Below, piece after piece: positions 1 to 9,331 of a DNA stretch of 64,000 nucleotides. How positions within the stretch are numbered: position 1 is the first letter of the stretch; the number at the start of each line of letters is the position of its first letter. Made by a program: the position numbers and the translations under genes. The stretch covers positions 1 through 64,000 of the forward strand of contig SUSV01000001.1 in assembly GCA_015063245.1 (NCBI GenBank), read 5' to 3'. Under the pieces are notes generated by a model. The model did not search any database. It was not told where the DNA came from and saw nothing but the letters and a program-made list of their open reading frames with translations. Origin of the DNA: Thermoplasmata archaeon. Lineage in GTDB: Archaea > Thermoplasmatota > Thermoplasmata > Methanomassiliicoccales > Methanomethylophilaceae.

Positions 1-90
1 TAAAGGATTTCCCGCAATTCCTTGGCAGCTTACCATGCACTAAACGTAGCATCGAACGTCACTTCATTTTCAATAATTATCTGTGATTCT

Positions 91-570
91 ATGTCCATTG
101 TCGTTTATTCTTCTCATACCGGTTCTACCAAGAAGTATGCCGAATTATTCGCAGAGAGGGCAGGACTTTCCTGCTATTCTGCCGACGATCAATACAGTCC
201 TGATGAGAGCATCATCTACTTCGGCTGGCTCAATGGCCCTAAGATCACGGGATTGGATGGATTGGACCAGTCCAAGATCGTAGCGATCGCGACAGTATCC
301 CTCGACGATCCTCCGGAATTCGGATGGGAGAAGGTCACCGAGGTCAATAAGGTCGCTGTACCAATGTTCCATCTGCGCGGATGGATCGACCGCAGCAAGC
401 TTAAGTTCTCAGAGAAGCTGTTCTTCGCATTCCTGTGCCTCGTCTACAGGCTCAAAGGTCTCAATGACCATACGAGGCCGCTGTATGATGCAATGAAGAA
501 GGGCGGCAGCTTCTTCGACGAGAACGGCCTGGATGAGATCATATCCTACATCAGTAGCATCGAAGAATGA
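91..570 (+). CDS. Flavodoxin-domain protein
   Basis: Encodes 159 residues. The N-terminus (MSIVVYSSHTGSTKKYA) is the FMN phosphate-binding loop of flavodoxins, followed by alternating beta/alpha segments; the length is normal for a flavodoxin. A longer reading from position 22 has a low-complexity start that does not look like protein, so ATG 91 is chosen. It probably carries electrons as a soluble FMN protein, but the partner cannot be told from context. The tRNA-Gln gene lies 6 bases downstream on the other strand. It could instead be a flavodoxin-like oxidoreductase of the protoporphyrinogen oxidase (HemG) type. Confidence 0.75.
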   Translation: MSIVVYSSHTGSTKKYAELFAERAGLSCYSADDQYSPDESIIYFGWLNGPKITGLDGLDQSKIVAIATVSLDDPPEFGWEKVTEVNKVAVPMFHLRGWIDRSKLKFSEKLFFAFLCLVYRLKGLNDHTRPLYDAMKKGGSFFDENGLDEIISYISSIEE

Positions 571-576
571 ATTGGT

Positions 577-648
577 AGTCCTGTCCGGGTTCGAACCGGA
601 GTCGCCGGCTCCAAAGGCCGGCATGATTGACCACTACACTACAGGACT
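577..648 (-). tRNA. tRNA-Gln (UUG)
   Basis: 72 bases on the minus strand. The acceptor stem AGTCCTG/CAGGACT pairs over 7 bp, the anticodon stem is CCGGC/GCCGG around a loop with TTG at positions 34-36, and the T arm contains GGTTCGAACC. CCA is not encoded. It sits tail to tail with the flavodoxin gene and just upstream of the 3' end of the methylthiotransferase gene. Confidence 0.95.
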
Positions 649-671
649 ATGTTCTGGTGGATGCGTTCGTC

Positions 672-1901
672 TTATAATTGTTTACCGAACAGATAGGTCG
701 ATCTGCAGTCAGTGACCTCTATATCCACGAAAGTACCCAGAGGGATATCCTCTCTGATCACAACGGGCCTGTAATAGGGCGTACGGACGATCGTCCCCTC
801 CTTGCCGACCTCTGTTGCCAAGGATCTGAATCTCTGCCCTATGAGCCTCTTGTTGACCTCGTATTCGACCTCATTCTTCAGCTCGGTAAGCTCTGTGGAT
901 CTCTCCTTCAGGATGCGCCCATGGAGCTGCTCCATGACGGCCGCATCTGTCCCCGGTCTCGAGGAGAACCTTGTGATATTCAGAGTGTCCGCATGAAGAT
1001 CTCTGACAAGCTGCTTGGTCTTCTCATGGTCCTCGTCGGTCTCTCCCGGGAATCCTGTGATGATGTCTGTAGCGATGCTGATCTCAGGGATGGCGGAGCG
1101 AAGCCTGTCTACAAGTTCCATGAAGTCCTCTGCACGGTATCCCCTGCGCATGTTCCTCAGAACATCGTTGCTTCCGCTCTGTACCGGGATGTGAAGGAAT
1201 CTGTACACGCGCTCGTCATCCATGACTGAGATGAGGTCATCGGCGATCCTCTTCAGATGGTTGGGATTCATCATGCCGATCCTGACCCTGTATTCGCCGT
1301 CCTTCTGCAGCATCGAACGAAGGAGTGCAGGGAGGTCCGTGTTCGTATCGAATCCGTAGCATGCCGTATCCTGGGCGGTCACGAGGACCTCTTTGGACCC
1401 GCTGTCGATGAATGAGTTGAAATCAGCTACAAGACTGTCAGCAGGATAGCTCTGGAGCTTCCCTCTGGCGAACTTCGTGATGCAGTAGCTGCAGTTCCCC
1501 AGACAGCCCTGCGCGATGGGCAGGATGGCGTCCGTGGTCCCTCTGACAGGGACGGGCGGTCCTGCAATGCCGAACCTCGCCTCCACTTCCCTGGCGAACA
1601 TATGGTAGTCGGAAGGAGGCAGCACGATTGAGTCCGGGAGACGTATCTCGACCCTCTTAGGCTGGACCTTCGCCATGCATCCCGTGACGATGATCTCCTT
1701 CCTCATCTTCTTGAGTTCGGAGATACGTGCCAGCATCTTCTTTTCAGTGGTCTCGACGACCGTGCACGTGTTGAGGATGACTATGTCCGCATCCTCTGCT
1801 GAAGATGCCTCGGAGTACCCTAGGGAGGCCATGTCGCGGGAGAGCCTGCGGCCCTCCCCGTAGTTCATCGTACAGCCGTACGATTCGACGTAGTACTTCA
1901 T
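672..1901 (-). CDS. tRNA N6-threonylcarbamoyladenosine methylthiotransferase (MtaB/CDKAL1-like)
   Basis: 409 residues. A radical SAM methylthiotransferase expected to convert t6A37 to ms2t6A37 in ANN-decoding tRNAs. The N-terminal UPF0004 domain has C10, C46 and C75 for the auxiliary Fe-S cluster. The radical SAM motif is C133-x3-C137-x2-C140 (CLGNCSYC), and the last ~65 residues form a TRAM RNA-binding domain. Length matches the archaeal family. The start ATG (1901-1899) overlaps the TGA of the aIF2-beta gene by one base (TGATG), so the two are translationally coupled. It stops with TAA. Confidence 0.9.
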   Translation of the reverse strand: MKYYVESYGCTMNYGEGRRLSRDMASLGYSEASSAEDADIVILNTCTVVETTEKKMLARISELKKMRKEIIVTGCMAKVQPKRVEIRLPDSIVLPPSDYHMFAREVEARFGIAGPPVPVRGTTDAILPIAQGCLGNCSYCITKFARGKLQSYPADSLVADFNSFIDSGSKEVLVTAQDTACYGFDTNTDLPALLRSMLQKDGEYRVRIGMMNPNHLKRIADDLISVMDDERVYRFLHIPVQSGSNDVLRNMRRGYRAEDFMELVDRLRSAIPEISIATDIITGFPGETDEDHEKTKQLVRDLHADTLNITRFSSRPGTDAAVMEQLHGRILKERSTELTELKNEVEYEVNKRLIGQRFRSLATEVGKEGTIVRTPYYRPVVIREDIPLGTFVDIEVTDCRSTYLFGKQL

Positions 1902-2536
1902 CAGCGTGTGCAGGGCTCTGTGGTGGGCATGGCGAAAGCGGTCTTCGCCGAGATTTTGGTGATCTTCGCGTGTACTGTCGCTCCCTTGACCGTACCGGGG
2001 ACCACGATGAGGTAGTCGAAGATCTTCCCGACACCGTCGCCCTTCTTTCCGACGTCGGTGATGGTGATTTCGATGATGTCCCCTTCCCTGATGGTGTTGG
2101 CGGTATCGGCCTTGACAGCCTTCCTGACGGTGATTGGTCTGCGTGCACCGCATGCTTCGCATTCGAGCATGAGCGTCCTTCCGTCCTTCACCATCTTGGT
2201 GTCGGGCAGTCCGCATTCCGAACAGATAACGTATGTCTCGGTGTACATCTGGATCTTGTCATTGATCTGCTGGGGGCTGATCTTGGCTTTGAAGACTGCC
2301 CTCCTGCTCTCGATGTTACCGGGGGTTCCCAATTCCTTCAGCATGAACTGGAGGAGGTGCTGGGGGTCCCTCCTGAGCTTATCGGTGATGTCGATGAAGT
2401 TCCTGAGTACCGTGATCTTCCCTTCCTGGAGGACATCCATCTCTGGAAGCTCGAACCTCTCGTGGTTCTCGATAGTCTCAGGGCATGCGATCTTCGCCCT
2501 GTCGAGCAATGCTAAGTAATCATCGTCACCGGCCAT
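1901..2536 (-). CDS. Translation initiation factor aIF2 subunit beta with C-terminal TRAM domain
   Basis: 211 residues. Part of the aIF2 complex that delivers initiator tRNA to the small ribosomal subunit. The central domain and the C4 zinc ribbon (C105, C108, C126, C129) are canonical. An extra C-terminal segment (about residues 148-200) is a TRAM domain, a fusion known in some euryarchaeal methanogens. ATG 2536 is preferred over an in-frame GTG at 2545, because that GTG lies inside the GGTG ribosome-binding site. A TATA-like TTATTAATAG lies at about 2567-2576. Confidence 0.93.
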   Translation of the reverse strand: MAGDDDYLALLDRAKIACPETIENHERFELPEMDVLQEGKITVLRNFIDITDKLRRDPQHLLQFMLKELGTPGNIESRRAVFKAKISPQQINDKIQMYTETYVICSECGLPDTKMVKDGRTLMLECEACGARRPITVRKAVKADTANTIREGDIIEITITDVGKKGDGVGKIFDYLIVVPGTVKGATVHAKITKISAKTAFAMPTTEPCTR

Positions 2537-2663
2537 TATATACACCTTGGGCTGGCAATAATGGTCCTATTAATAAAGCTTTACGCGCGCGTGCAGTAGG
2601 ATGTAATAATGGTCGCAATTATTTGACCAATCGATAGTCAATTATTATAGGTAGGAGCGCCAT

Positions 2664-4553
2664 GTGGGCCCGAGCGATAATATGGGTGAACAGAAGGGTA
2701 TTTCCGATATGAGTTTTGAGGAGTTCTTCTCCGAGTCCAAGAAGAAGGCCGAGATGGCCGAGGACCGGAAGGCTGCCGCGCATTCCAACAACTCCGAGAA
2801 GCACGAGGGCGTGCGCGGATTCGTCGGTGCGATCCCCAAGATCAACTTCAACAACGGAAAGTTCCTCCTGTACGTCCCCAGATACAACGGTCTGGACGGG
2901 GATCATTTCGATGTCGCCATCGAATGCGGTGACAGGGTGGTCCCGATGCACCGCCTGGAGTTCACCAAGCAGAAGGGAGGGAGAGTCACACGCCCTTCCA
3001 CGATAGATCTCACTCCCGCGGAGGTCACCCCGATGGATGATTTCACCCTCACCATCGACGGCGAGAAGGCCTTTGTCAACAAGGCTCGCCAGATATCATT
3101 CTACAACAGCGTCGGATCCCCCGTCGGGAGGCCCATGGGGGAGGTCACGGCGGTCACCAGGGCCGGAGTCCAGCTCAAACTCTTCAAGGCGGAGGTCATG
3201 GAGAGCAGCGTCAAGGGCGATCTGGCCGTGTACAAGGTCAATGTGCTCGTCTCCGGTAACGTGAAGGTCGATGAGAACGCCATTCCCGTCGAGGAGGTCC
3301 CGCCCGAGGAGCCTGTCAAGGAGGAGGGCGCGAAGCCCGAGGAGGCCAAGAAGAAGGCGCCCAAGAGGGTCGCCGTCAAGGGGGAGATGACCCTGTCCCA
3401 GCCGTCCGCGGATGCGGATGCGGAGTATCAGGAAGAGAGGCTCCCGCTGTACGTCTCGGCACCTGTCGCGACGGTCTCGGTCAAGGGATGCGAGCCCTCC
3501 GAGTGCATCATCCGTGCCGAGGGAAGGGACGGCGAGCTGCTCAACACAGCGGCCGCCGGACAGCTCTATGTCAACACAGGGGACTACGTCGGACCCGTCA
3601 CCGTGACCCTCGAGAAGGGTGCGAAGAAGCTCTCATCAGCGAGATATTTCATCATCCCGGGAATGGAGTGCCAGTACTCCGGAAAAGGGGACATCACGGA
3701 CGATACCGTCGTCAAGTACAGGATGCTCGGACAGGAAGGTTCGAAGGACATCAAGGACGACGATCCGTACACCTTCGAGCATGACGGCATGACGTTCAAG
3801 GTCATATGGTGCGTACCATACGTGACATACGACATCGGGGACGGCTTCGTACCGTTCAGCACTGCTGAGGTCGATGTCACCGACATCAAGGGCGACAGGA
3901 TGGGCGTCAGGGTCAAGGGTGCGAGGAAGAAGGCGGTCTTCTTCGGCGGAACCTCCGGGAAGAAGAGGGACGTTACCCCCGACTGGGAGGGCGAGACATA
4001 CTTCATCGACATGGAGCCCATCGTCGACGAGATCTACGCGGCGCAGTCGTCCGCGTTCTGCCTCTACATCACCGTCAACTCATGTCCCAGCAGGAAGTTC
4101 CTAACCATCAGGAACCCGGTGAGGATCAGGGCGAGGTACGAGGAAGGCAGCATCGTCGCCGACATCGACCCTGCGGTCAAGGAGTGCGTATGCCGCCTCT
4201 ACAAGATCGACAAGTCCGTCGAGGAGCGCCGCATGACACCCGAGGAGAACACAGTACCAGTGCCGTCGGATGCCATAGAGGCGGAGGTCATCGAGATGTA
4301 CAAGGGACAGCCCAACTCATCTGTCAGGGTCACCATCCGTCCGTTCCCGTTCCTCCACAGGGACGCCATGGGAGACAAGTGGATGTACGTCTCCAGCTCG
4401 AAGCGCATCCCGCTGCCCGACGACCTCTTCAAGGACGGACAGTCCGATCTCGCGCACATCAAGGCATGGCATGACAGGATCGTCAGGATGAATCCAGAGC
4501 TCAAAGGGGTGACCTTCGAGATGATCAAGAAGGCCTTCACCGACTTCAACTGA
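2664..4553 (+). CDS. Uncharacterised 629-residue protein
   Basis: I do not recognise a family. It is soluble with no signal peptide or membrane segment. An N-terminal charged region (to about residue 45) is followed by a beta-rich module, a Pro/Glu/Lys/Ala-rich linker around residues 210-240, and a long beta-rich C-terminal part suggesting repeated Ig-like or beta-sandwich folds. The start is uncertain: GTG 2664 has GGAG six bases upstream, while ATG 2682 is the first in-frame ATG. It has its own promoter region and ends in a strong hairpin, so it is separate from the str operon downstream. A scaffold or adhesion role would be a guess. Confidence 0.75.
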   Translation: MGPSDNMGEQKGISDMSFEEFFSESKKKAEMAEDRKAAAHSNNSEKHEGVRGFVGAIPKINFNNGKFLLYVPRYNGLDGDHFDVAIECGDRVVPMHRLEFTKQKGGRVTRPSTIDLTPAEVTPMDDFTLTIDGEKAFVNKARQISFYNSVGSPVGRPMGEVTAVTRAGVQLKLFKAEVMESSVKGDLAVYKVNVLVSGNVKVDENAIPVEEVPPEEPVKEEGAKPEEAKKKAPKRVAVKGEMTLSQPSADADAEYQEERLPLYVSAPVATVSVKGCEPSECIIRAEGRDGELLNTAAAGQLYVNTGDYVGPVTVTLEKGAKKLSSARYFIIPGMECQYSGKGDITDDTVVKYRMLGQEGSKDIKDDDPYTFEHDGMTFKVIWCVPYVTYDIGDGFVPFSTAEVDVTDIKGDRMGVRVKGARKKAVFFGGTSGKKRDVTPDWEGETYFIDMEPIVDEIYAAQSSAFCLYITVNSCPSRKFLTIRNPVRIRARYEEGSIVADIDPAVKECVCRLYKIDKSVEERRMTPEENTVPVPSDAIEAEVIEMYKGQPNSSVRVTIRPFPFLHRDAMGDKWMYVSSSKRIPLPDDLFKDGQSDLAHIKAWHDRIVRMNPELKGVTFEMIKKAFTDFN

Positions 4554-4555
4554 CG

Positions 4556-4576
4556 GGGAGGGCGCCGCGCCCTCCC
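4556..4576 (+). terminator. Hairpin terminator after the 629-residue protein gene
   Basis: GGGAGGGC (4556-4563) pairs with GCCCTCCC (4569-4576) around a 5-base loop, starting 2 bases after the TGA. It is followed by TTAAAACTTACTTATT. It separates the unknown gene from the str operon promoter. Confidence 0.65.
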
Positions 4577-4612
4577 TTAAAACTTACTTATTATGCACGC
4601 ACTCGTGCTATC

Positions 4613-4622
4613 TTTTATATAT
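4613..4622 (+). promoter_or_regulatory. TATA box of the str (S12-S7-EF2) operon
   Basis: TTTTATATAT, about 97 bases before the S12 start. This implies a 5' leader of roughly 70 bases, unusual in this window, where many first genes look leaderless. A GCACG-CACT-CGTGC inverted repeat (4595-4608) sits just upstream. Confidence 0.6.
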
Positions 4623-4649
4623 GAATTGAGGCTACGCAGATTGCTCAGA

Positions 4650-4667
4650 ATACCCTGTGAAGGGTAT
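4650..4667 (+). promoter_or_regulatory. Hairpin in the S12 mRNA leader
   Basis: ATACCCT and AGGGTAT pair perfectly over 7 bp around a GTGA (GNRA-type) tetraloop. It lies between the inferred transcription start and the S12 ribosome-binding site. This is a candidate ribosomal-protein autoregulation element; the function is inference. Confidence 0.45.
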
Positions 4668-4718
4668 GGAGGAGCATTCACGATCATTGGAATCGAAGAG
4701 ATTCTTGAAGGTGAAATA

Positions 4719-5147
4719 ATGGGAAATGGTTTGTATACCGCAAGAAAAATGAAGTCGGACCGTCAGAAGTTCCGCTGGTTGGACAGGGGATACAAGAAGA
4801 GGGTCCTCAAGCTCAGGGAGAAGTCCGATCCTCTCGAGGGATCGGCCCAGGGCCGTGGAATCGTGCTCGAGAAAGTCGGAATCGAGGCTAAGCAGCCCAA
4901 CTCCGCTATCCGTAAGTGCGTTAAGGTGCAGCTCATCAAGAACGGCCGTCAGATCACAGCGTTCGCTGTCGGGGACGGTGCTATCAACTTCATCGATGAG
5001 CACGACGAGGTCATGATCGAAGGTATCGGTGGAAGGATGGGAAGGTCCTACGGAGATATTCCCGGAGTCCGTTACAAGGTCATCAAGGTCAACAACGTCT
5101 CCCTTGACGAGATGGTCAGGGGAAGGATCGACAAACCTGTAAGGTGA
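4719..5147 (+). CDS. rps12: 30S ribosomal protein S12 (uS12)
   Basis: 142 residues, the archaeal length. The decoding-centre loop [10 protein letters not shown] is intact. ATG 4719 is preceded by an excellent GAAGGTGA site at 4707-4714; a longer upstream reading lacks conserved sequence. First gene of the str operon. The ribosome-binding site of S7 (AAGGTGA) overlaps the end of this gene, and only 5 bases separate the two. Confidence 0.97.
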   Translation: MGNGLYTARKMKSDRQKFRWLDRGYKKRVLKLREKSDPLEGSAQGRGIVLEKVGIEAKQPNSAIRKCVKVQLIKNGRQITAFAVGDGAINFIDEHDEVMIEGIGGRMGRSYGDIPGVRYKVIKVNNVSLDEMVRGRIDKPVR

Positions 5148-5152
5148 GTTAA

Positions 5153-5737
5153 ATGGCAGACGAAATCGTAGCACAGAAGGCCCTCATGTTCGGAAAGTAC
5201 GACTCCACAGAGGTCGTCGTCAACGACGGAGGACTCGCAAAGTACATCGATCTGACACCCACTAACGTGCCCCACTCCGGAGGAAAGCACGCCAACAGGT
5301 GGTTCGGAAAGTCCAAGCTCAGCATCGTCGAGAGGCTCATCAACAACATCATGAGGACCGAGAAGTACACCGGAAAGAAGATGAAGGCGTACAAGGCGGT
5401 CTCTCAGGCCTTCGACATCATCGCTCGCAAGACCAAGAAGAACCCCATCCAGGTTCTCGTAGAGGCCCTTGAGAACGCAGCACCCCGTGAGGAAGTCACC
5501 AGGCTGCAGTTCGGAGGAATCTCCGTCCCCAAGGCAGTGGATGTCTCTCCCCAGAGGAGGCTCGATATCGCTCTTCGTAACCTGAGCACAGGTGTCGTCA
5601 GCGCATCATCCAAGAACAAGAAGCCTATCTACGAGTGCCTCGCAGACGAGATCATCCTCGCCTCGAAGGGAGACATGACATCGTTCTCGGTCGCCAAGAA
5701 AGAGGAGATCGAGAGGGTCGCTCAGTCCGCTAGGTGA
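5153..5737 (+). CDS. rps7: 30S ribosomal protein S7 (uS7)
   Basis: 194 residues, the archaeal length. It initiates assembly of the small-subunit head and binds 16S rRNA. Recognisable segments include the NVPHSGGKHANRWFGKSKL region and the C-terminal AxKKEEIERVAQSAR. Tight coupling to S12 upstream; the EF-2 start follows 19 bases after its stop with its own AAGGTGA site. Confidence 0.97.
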   Translation: MADEIVAQKALMFGKYDSTEVVVNDGGLAKYIDLTPTNVPHSGGKHANRWFGKSKLSIVERLINNIMRTEKYTGKKMKAYKAVSQAFDIIARKTKKNPIQVLVEALENAAPREEVTRLQFGGISVPKAVDVSPQRRLDIALRNLSTGVVSASSKNKKPIYECLADEIILASKGDMTSFSVAKKEEIERVAQSAR

Positions 5738-5756
5738 ACTTAAAAGGTGAGTGAAC

Positions 5757-7997
5757 ATGGGACGCAGAGAAGACAACGCGAAGAAGGCAGTAGAACTGAT
5801 GAAGGATCAGAAACTCATCAGGAACCTCGGAACGGCAGCTCATATCGACCACGGAAAGACCACCTTCTCCGACAACCTGATCGCAGGAGCCGGAATGATG
5901 TCCTCCGAGACAGCAGGTGAGCAGCGTCTGCTCGATTACGATGAGCAGGAAGCAGCAAGGGGAATTACCATCAACGCAGCATCCGCTGCAATGGTCGTTC
6001 CTTACAAGGAGCCCACAACCGGAGAGTTGAAGCACTACCTCGTCAACCTCATCGATACCCCCGGACACGTCGACTTCGGTGGAGACGTTACCAGGGCAAT
6101 GAGGGCACTGGATGGAGTTTACATCCTCTGCTGTGCAGTCGAGGGAATCATGCCCCAGACCGAGACCGTTATCAGGCAGGCCATGAAGGAGCGTGTAAGG
6201 CCCATGCTGTTCATCAACAAGGTGGACAGGGCCATCGTCGAGCAGCAGCTGACTCCTCAGATGATGATCGAGAAATTCTCGAAGATCATCACACAGTTCA
6301 ACCAGAAGATCATGGATGTACTGCCCGCACCCCTCAACAAGGAGTGGCAGGTCAGTCTCCAGGACGGAACCGTCGCACTGGGATCCGCTTACAACAACTG
6401 GGCGGTCTCACTCCCCTACCTCAACAGGCCCGAGCTCAAGAAGATCGGAATGAACCTGACAAAGGTATTCGAGTACTGTGCAAAAGAGGGCGGACAGGCG
6501 GAACTCGCCAAGATCATCCCTCTCGCAGACGTCGCACTCGAGATGGCGATCAACCACATCCCCTGCCCCGTCGATGCTCAGAAGGTCCGTATCCCCACCA
6601 TCTGGAAGGGAGACCTCAACTCTGAGCTAGGAAAGCAGATGCTGAACTGCGACCCCAACGGAGAGGTCGCACTGATGGTCACCAAGATCATCATGGACAA
6701 GCAGGCTGGAGAGATTGCAATCGGAAGGCTGTTCTCAGGAACAGTCAAGAAGGGAATGACCCTGTACGTTTCCGGTATGCCCGCACCCCAGCGTGTCCAG
6801 ACCGTCGCACTGATGGTCGGAGCCGACAGAACCCCTATCGAAGAGTGTAAGGCCGGTAACATCGTTGCAGTCACTGGACTGAAGGACGCCATCGCCGGAT
6901 CCACTGTATCTACCCTGAAGGACATGGAGCCCTTCGAGAAGATGGCCCACTACTCCGAGCCTGTCATCACCAAGGCCATCGAGGCCAAGAGCATGGCGGA
7001 CCTGCCCAAGCTGGTCGAGGTTCTGAGGGTCATCGCAAAGGCGGACCCCTCGCTGAGCATTGAAATCAACAACGAGACCGGAGAGCACCTTATGTCCGGA
7101 ATGGGAGAACTGCACCTTGAGATCACCGAGTACAGGATCGTCAACGAACAGGGTGTCGACATCATCTCGTCACCTCCGATCGTCGTTTACCAGGAATCCG
7201 TCAAGGGACCCAACCCCAACGAGTTCGAGGGTAAGTCACCCAACAAGCACAACAAGTTCTACTTCATCGTGGAGCCCCTCGAGGAGGGAGTCAAAGAGGC
7301 CATCCGCAAGGGAGACATCGACACAGAAGCAAAGATCAAGGACCCCAAGGAATTGGCCAAGATCCTTGTCGACTGCGGAATGGATGTCGACCAGGCTAAG
7401 GGAGTTGTTGCCTTCAAGAACAACAACGTCCTCATCGACTGCACCAAGGGTATCCAGTATCTCCACGAGACAATGGAGCTCGTGAAGCAGGCCTTCGAAG
7501 AGGCCATGATGAGAGGACCTCTCGCAAACGAGAAGGTCGCCGGTTTGAAGGTCAAACTCATGGATGCAAAACTCCACGAGGATACGATCCACAGAGGACC
7601 TGCACAGATCATCCCTGCAGTCAGGGACGGTATCTACGGAGCAATGTGCCAGGCAGGAAGGATCCTGCTCGAGCCTATGCAGAAGGTCTTCATCAGTGTT
7701 CCCCCAGACTATATGGGAGGAGCAGTCAACCTGATCAACCAGCGCCGCGGTACCATCCTCGAGATGGGACAGGACGGAGCAGACTCGACCGTGACAGCAA
7801 TCTGTCCTGTCGCCGACATGTTCGGATTCTCATCCGATATCCGTGGAAGCACACAGGGACGTGCGATCTGGTCGATCGAGAACGCTGGATTCGAAAAGCT
7901 TGTGCCCGACCTACAGAAGAAAGTTGTCACAGAGATCAGGACCCGTAAGGGACTCAACCCCGAACCCTACGATGACAAGTACTACTCAGGGCTCTAA
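5757..7997 (+). CDS. fusA: Elongation factor EF-2 (translocation GTPase)
   Basis: 746 residues. The ribosomal translocase. The G domain has AHIDHGKT, the DTPGHVDF switch and NKVD. Domain IV carries the diphthamide site: His612 in the TIHRGPAQ motif, the substrate of the Dph pathway whose dph2 gene lies at 58.5 kb. ATG 5757 is chosen over GTG 5751 because the AAGGTGA site at 5744-5750 is correctly spaced only for the ATG. It ends in TAA. The following gap has TATA-like sequences that may give EF-1-alpha its own promoter. Confidence 0.97.
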   Translation: MGRREDNAKKAVELMKDQKLIRNLGTAAHIDHGKTTFSDNLIAGAGMMSSETAGEQRLLDYDEQEAARGITINAASAAMVVPYKEPTTGELKHYLVNLIDTPGHVDFGGDVTRAMRALDGVYILCCAVEGIMPQTETVIRQAMKERVRPMLFINKVDRAIVEQQLTPQMMIEKFSKIITQFNQKIMDVLPAPLNKEWQVSLQDGTVALGSAYNNWAVSLPYLNRPELKKIGMNLTKVFEYCAKEGGQAELAKIIPLADVALEMAINHIPCPVDAQKVRIPTIWKGDLNSELGKQMLNCDPNGEVALMVTKIIMDKQAGEIAIGRLFSGTVKKGMTLYVSGMPAPQRVQTVALMVGADRTPIEECKAGNIVAVTGLKDAIAGSTVSTLKDMEPFEKMAHYSEPVITKAIEAKSMADLPKLVEVLRVIAKADPSLSIEINNETGEHLMSGMGELHLEITEYRIVNEQGVDIISSPPIVVYQESVKGPNPNEFEGKSPNKHNKFYFIVEPLEEGVKEAIRKGDIDTEAKIKDPKELAKILVDCGMDVDQAKGVVAFKNNNVLIDCTKGIQYLHETMELVKQAFEEAMMRGPLANEKVAGLKVKLMDAKLHEDTIHRGPAQIIPAVRDGIYGAMCQAGRILLEPMQKVFISVPPDYMGGAVNLINQRRGTILEMGQDGADSTVTAICPVADMFGFSSDIRGSTQGRAIWSIENAGFEKLVPDLQKKVVTEIRTRKGLNPEPYDDKYYSGL

Positions 7998-8000
7998 ACC

Positions 8001-8032
8001 TTTTAATATGAAACTAGTTTACGCATAATATA
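8001..8032 (+). promoter_or_regulatory. Possible internal promoter for EF-1-alpha
   Basis: TTTTAATATG at 8001-8010 and ATAATATA at 8025-8032 lie in the 57-base gap between EF-2 and EF-1-alpha. A GGAGG site (8044-8048) stands before ATG 8055. This allows EF-1-alpha to be transcribed separately at high level; inference from sequence only. Confidence 0.4.
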
Positions 8033-8054
8033 AGATTCCATTGGAGGAACAAAT

Positions 8055-9320
8055 ATGGCAGAGAAAGAACACATGAATCTGGTCATCATCGGACACGTCG
8101 ACCACGGAAAATCCACCCTCACAGGAAGGATCCTGCTCGAGACCGGTGCAATCGACCCCCACCTTGTGGAGAAGTACAAGAAAGAGGCAGAAGAGAAGGG
8201 AAAGGGATCTTTCTACTTCGCATGGGTCATGGATGGACTCAAGGAAGAGAGGGAGAGAGGAGTTACTATCGATGTTGCTCACAAGAAGTTCTACACCGAC
8301 AAGTACTACTTCACCGTCATCGACGCCCCTGGACACCGCGACTTCGTCAAGAACATGATCACCGGAACATCCCAGGCAGATGCAGCAATCATCACCTGTT
8401 CCGCTATCGAGGGACCCCAGGCTCAGACAAAGGAGCACGTCTTCCTCGCAACCACACTCGGTGTCAGGCAGATCATCGTCGCCATCAACAAGATGGATGC
8501 AGTCAAGTACGATGAGGCCAAGTACAACGAGGCCAAAGAGGCAATGACCAAGCTGATGAAGATGGTCGGAGTCAAGACCGATGAAGTTCCCTTCATCCCC
8601 GTCTCCGCATACGAGGGAGACAACATCAAAGTTGCATCCCCCAACACCCCCTGGTACAAGGGACCCACACTCATCGCAGCTCTCGACAACCTCAAGGTTC
8701 CCGAGAAGCACACCGAGAAGCCCCTCAGGCTTCCCGTTCAGGATGTCTACACCATCACCGGTATCGGAACCGTCCCTGTCGGACGTGTCGAGACTGGTGT
8801 CCTGAAGCCCAACATGGATGTCATCTTCAACCCTTCCAACGTCAAGGGTAAGGTCAAGACCATCGAGATGCACCACGAGCAGCTGCCCCAGGCACTTCCC
8901 GGAGACAACGTTGGATTCAACGTCGGTGGAGTCGCAAAGAACGACATCAAGAGGGGAGACGTCGCAGGACCTCTCGACAACCCTCCGTCTGTTGCTAAGA
9001 CATTCACAGCACAGATCGTCGTCCTCAACCACCCCTCCGTCATCACAGTCGGATACACCCCTGTATTCCACTGCCACACCACCCAGACCGCATGCAGGTT
9101 TGTTGAGCTCATCAAGACCATCGACCCCAAGTCTGGACAGGCAAAGCAGGAGCATCCTGACTTCCTGAAGACCGGAGACATCGCAGTCGTCAAGGTCGAG
9201 CCCACAAAGCCCATGGTCGTCGAGACCGCAAAGGAGTTCCCTCCTCTCGGAAGGTTCGCTATCCGTGACATGGGACAGACCGTCGCAGCTGGTATGTGTA
9301 TCGCGGTCGAGAAGTACTGA
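8055..9320 (+). CDS. tuf: Elongation factor EF-1-alpha
   Basis: 421 residues. GTPase that delivers aminoacyl-tRNA to the ribosome. G1 is GHVDHGKS (residues 13-20), the switch II motif is DAPGHRD, and NKMD gives guanine specificity. Beta-barrel domains 2 and 3 follow. Strong GGAGG ribosome-binding site. It sits between EF-2 and S10, the usual archaeal order. Codon use is strongly biased, as expected for a highly expressed gene. Confidence 0.98.
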   Translation: MAEKEHMNLVIIGHVDHGKSTLTGRILLETGAIDPHLVEKYKKEAEEKGKGSFYFAWVMDGLKEERERGVTIDVAHKKFYTDKYYFTVIDAPGHRDFVKNMITGTSQADAAIITCSAIEGPQAQTKEHVFLATTLGVRQIIVAINKMDAVKYDEAKYNEAKEAMTKLMKMVGVKTDEVPFIPVSAYEGDNIKVASPNTPWYKGPTLIAALDNLKVPEKHTEKPLRLPVQDVYTITGIGTVPVGRVETGVLKPNMDVIFNPSNVKGKVKTIEMHHEQLPQALPGDNVGFNVGGVAKNDIKRGDVAGPLDNPPSVAKTFTAQIVVLNHPSVITVGYTPVFHCHTTQTACRFVELIKTIDPKSGQAKQEHPDFLKTGDIAVVKVEPTKPMVVETAKEFPPLGRFAIRDMGQTVAAGMCIAVEKY

Positions 9321-9331
9321 AAGTGATTCCA

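Noticed and set aside
1805..2515. Plus-strand open frame over aIF2-beta
   Set aside because: Shadow of a clearly conserved minus-strand gene.
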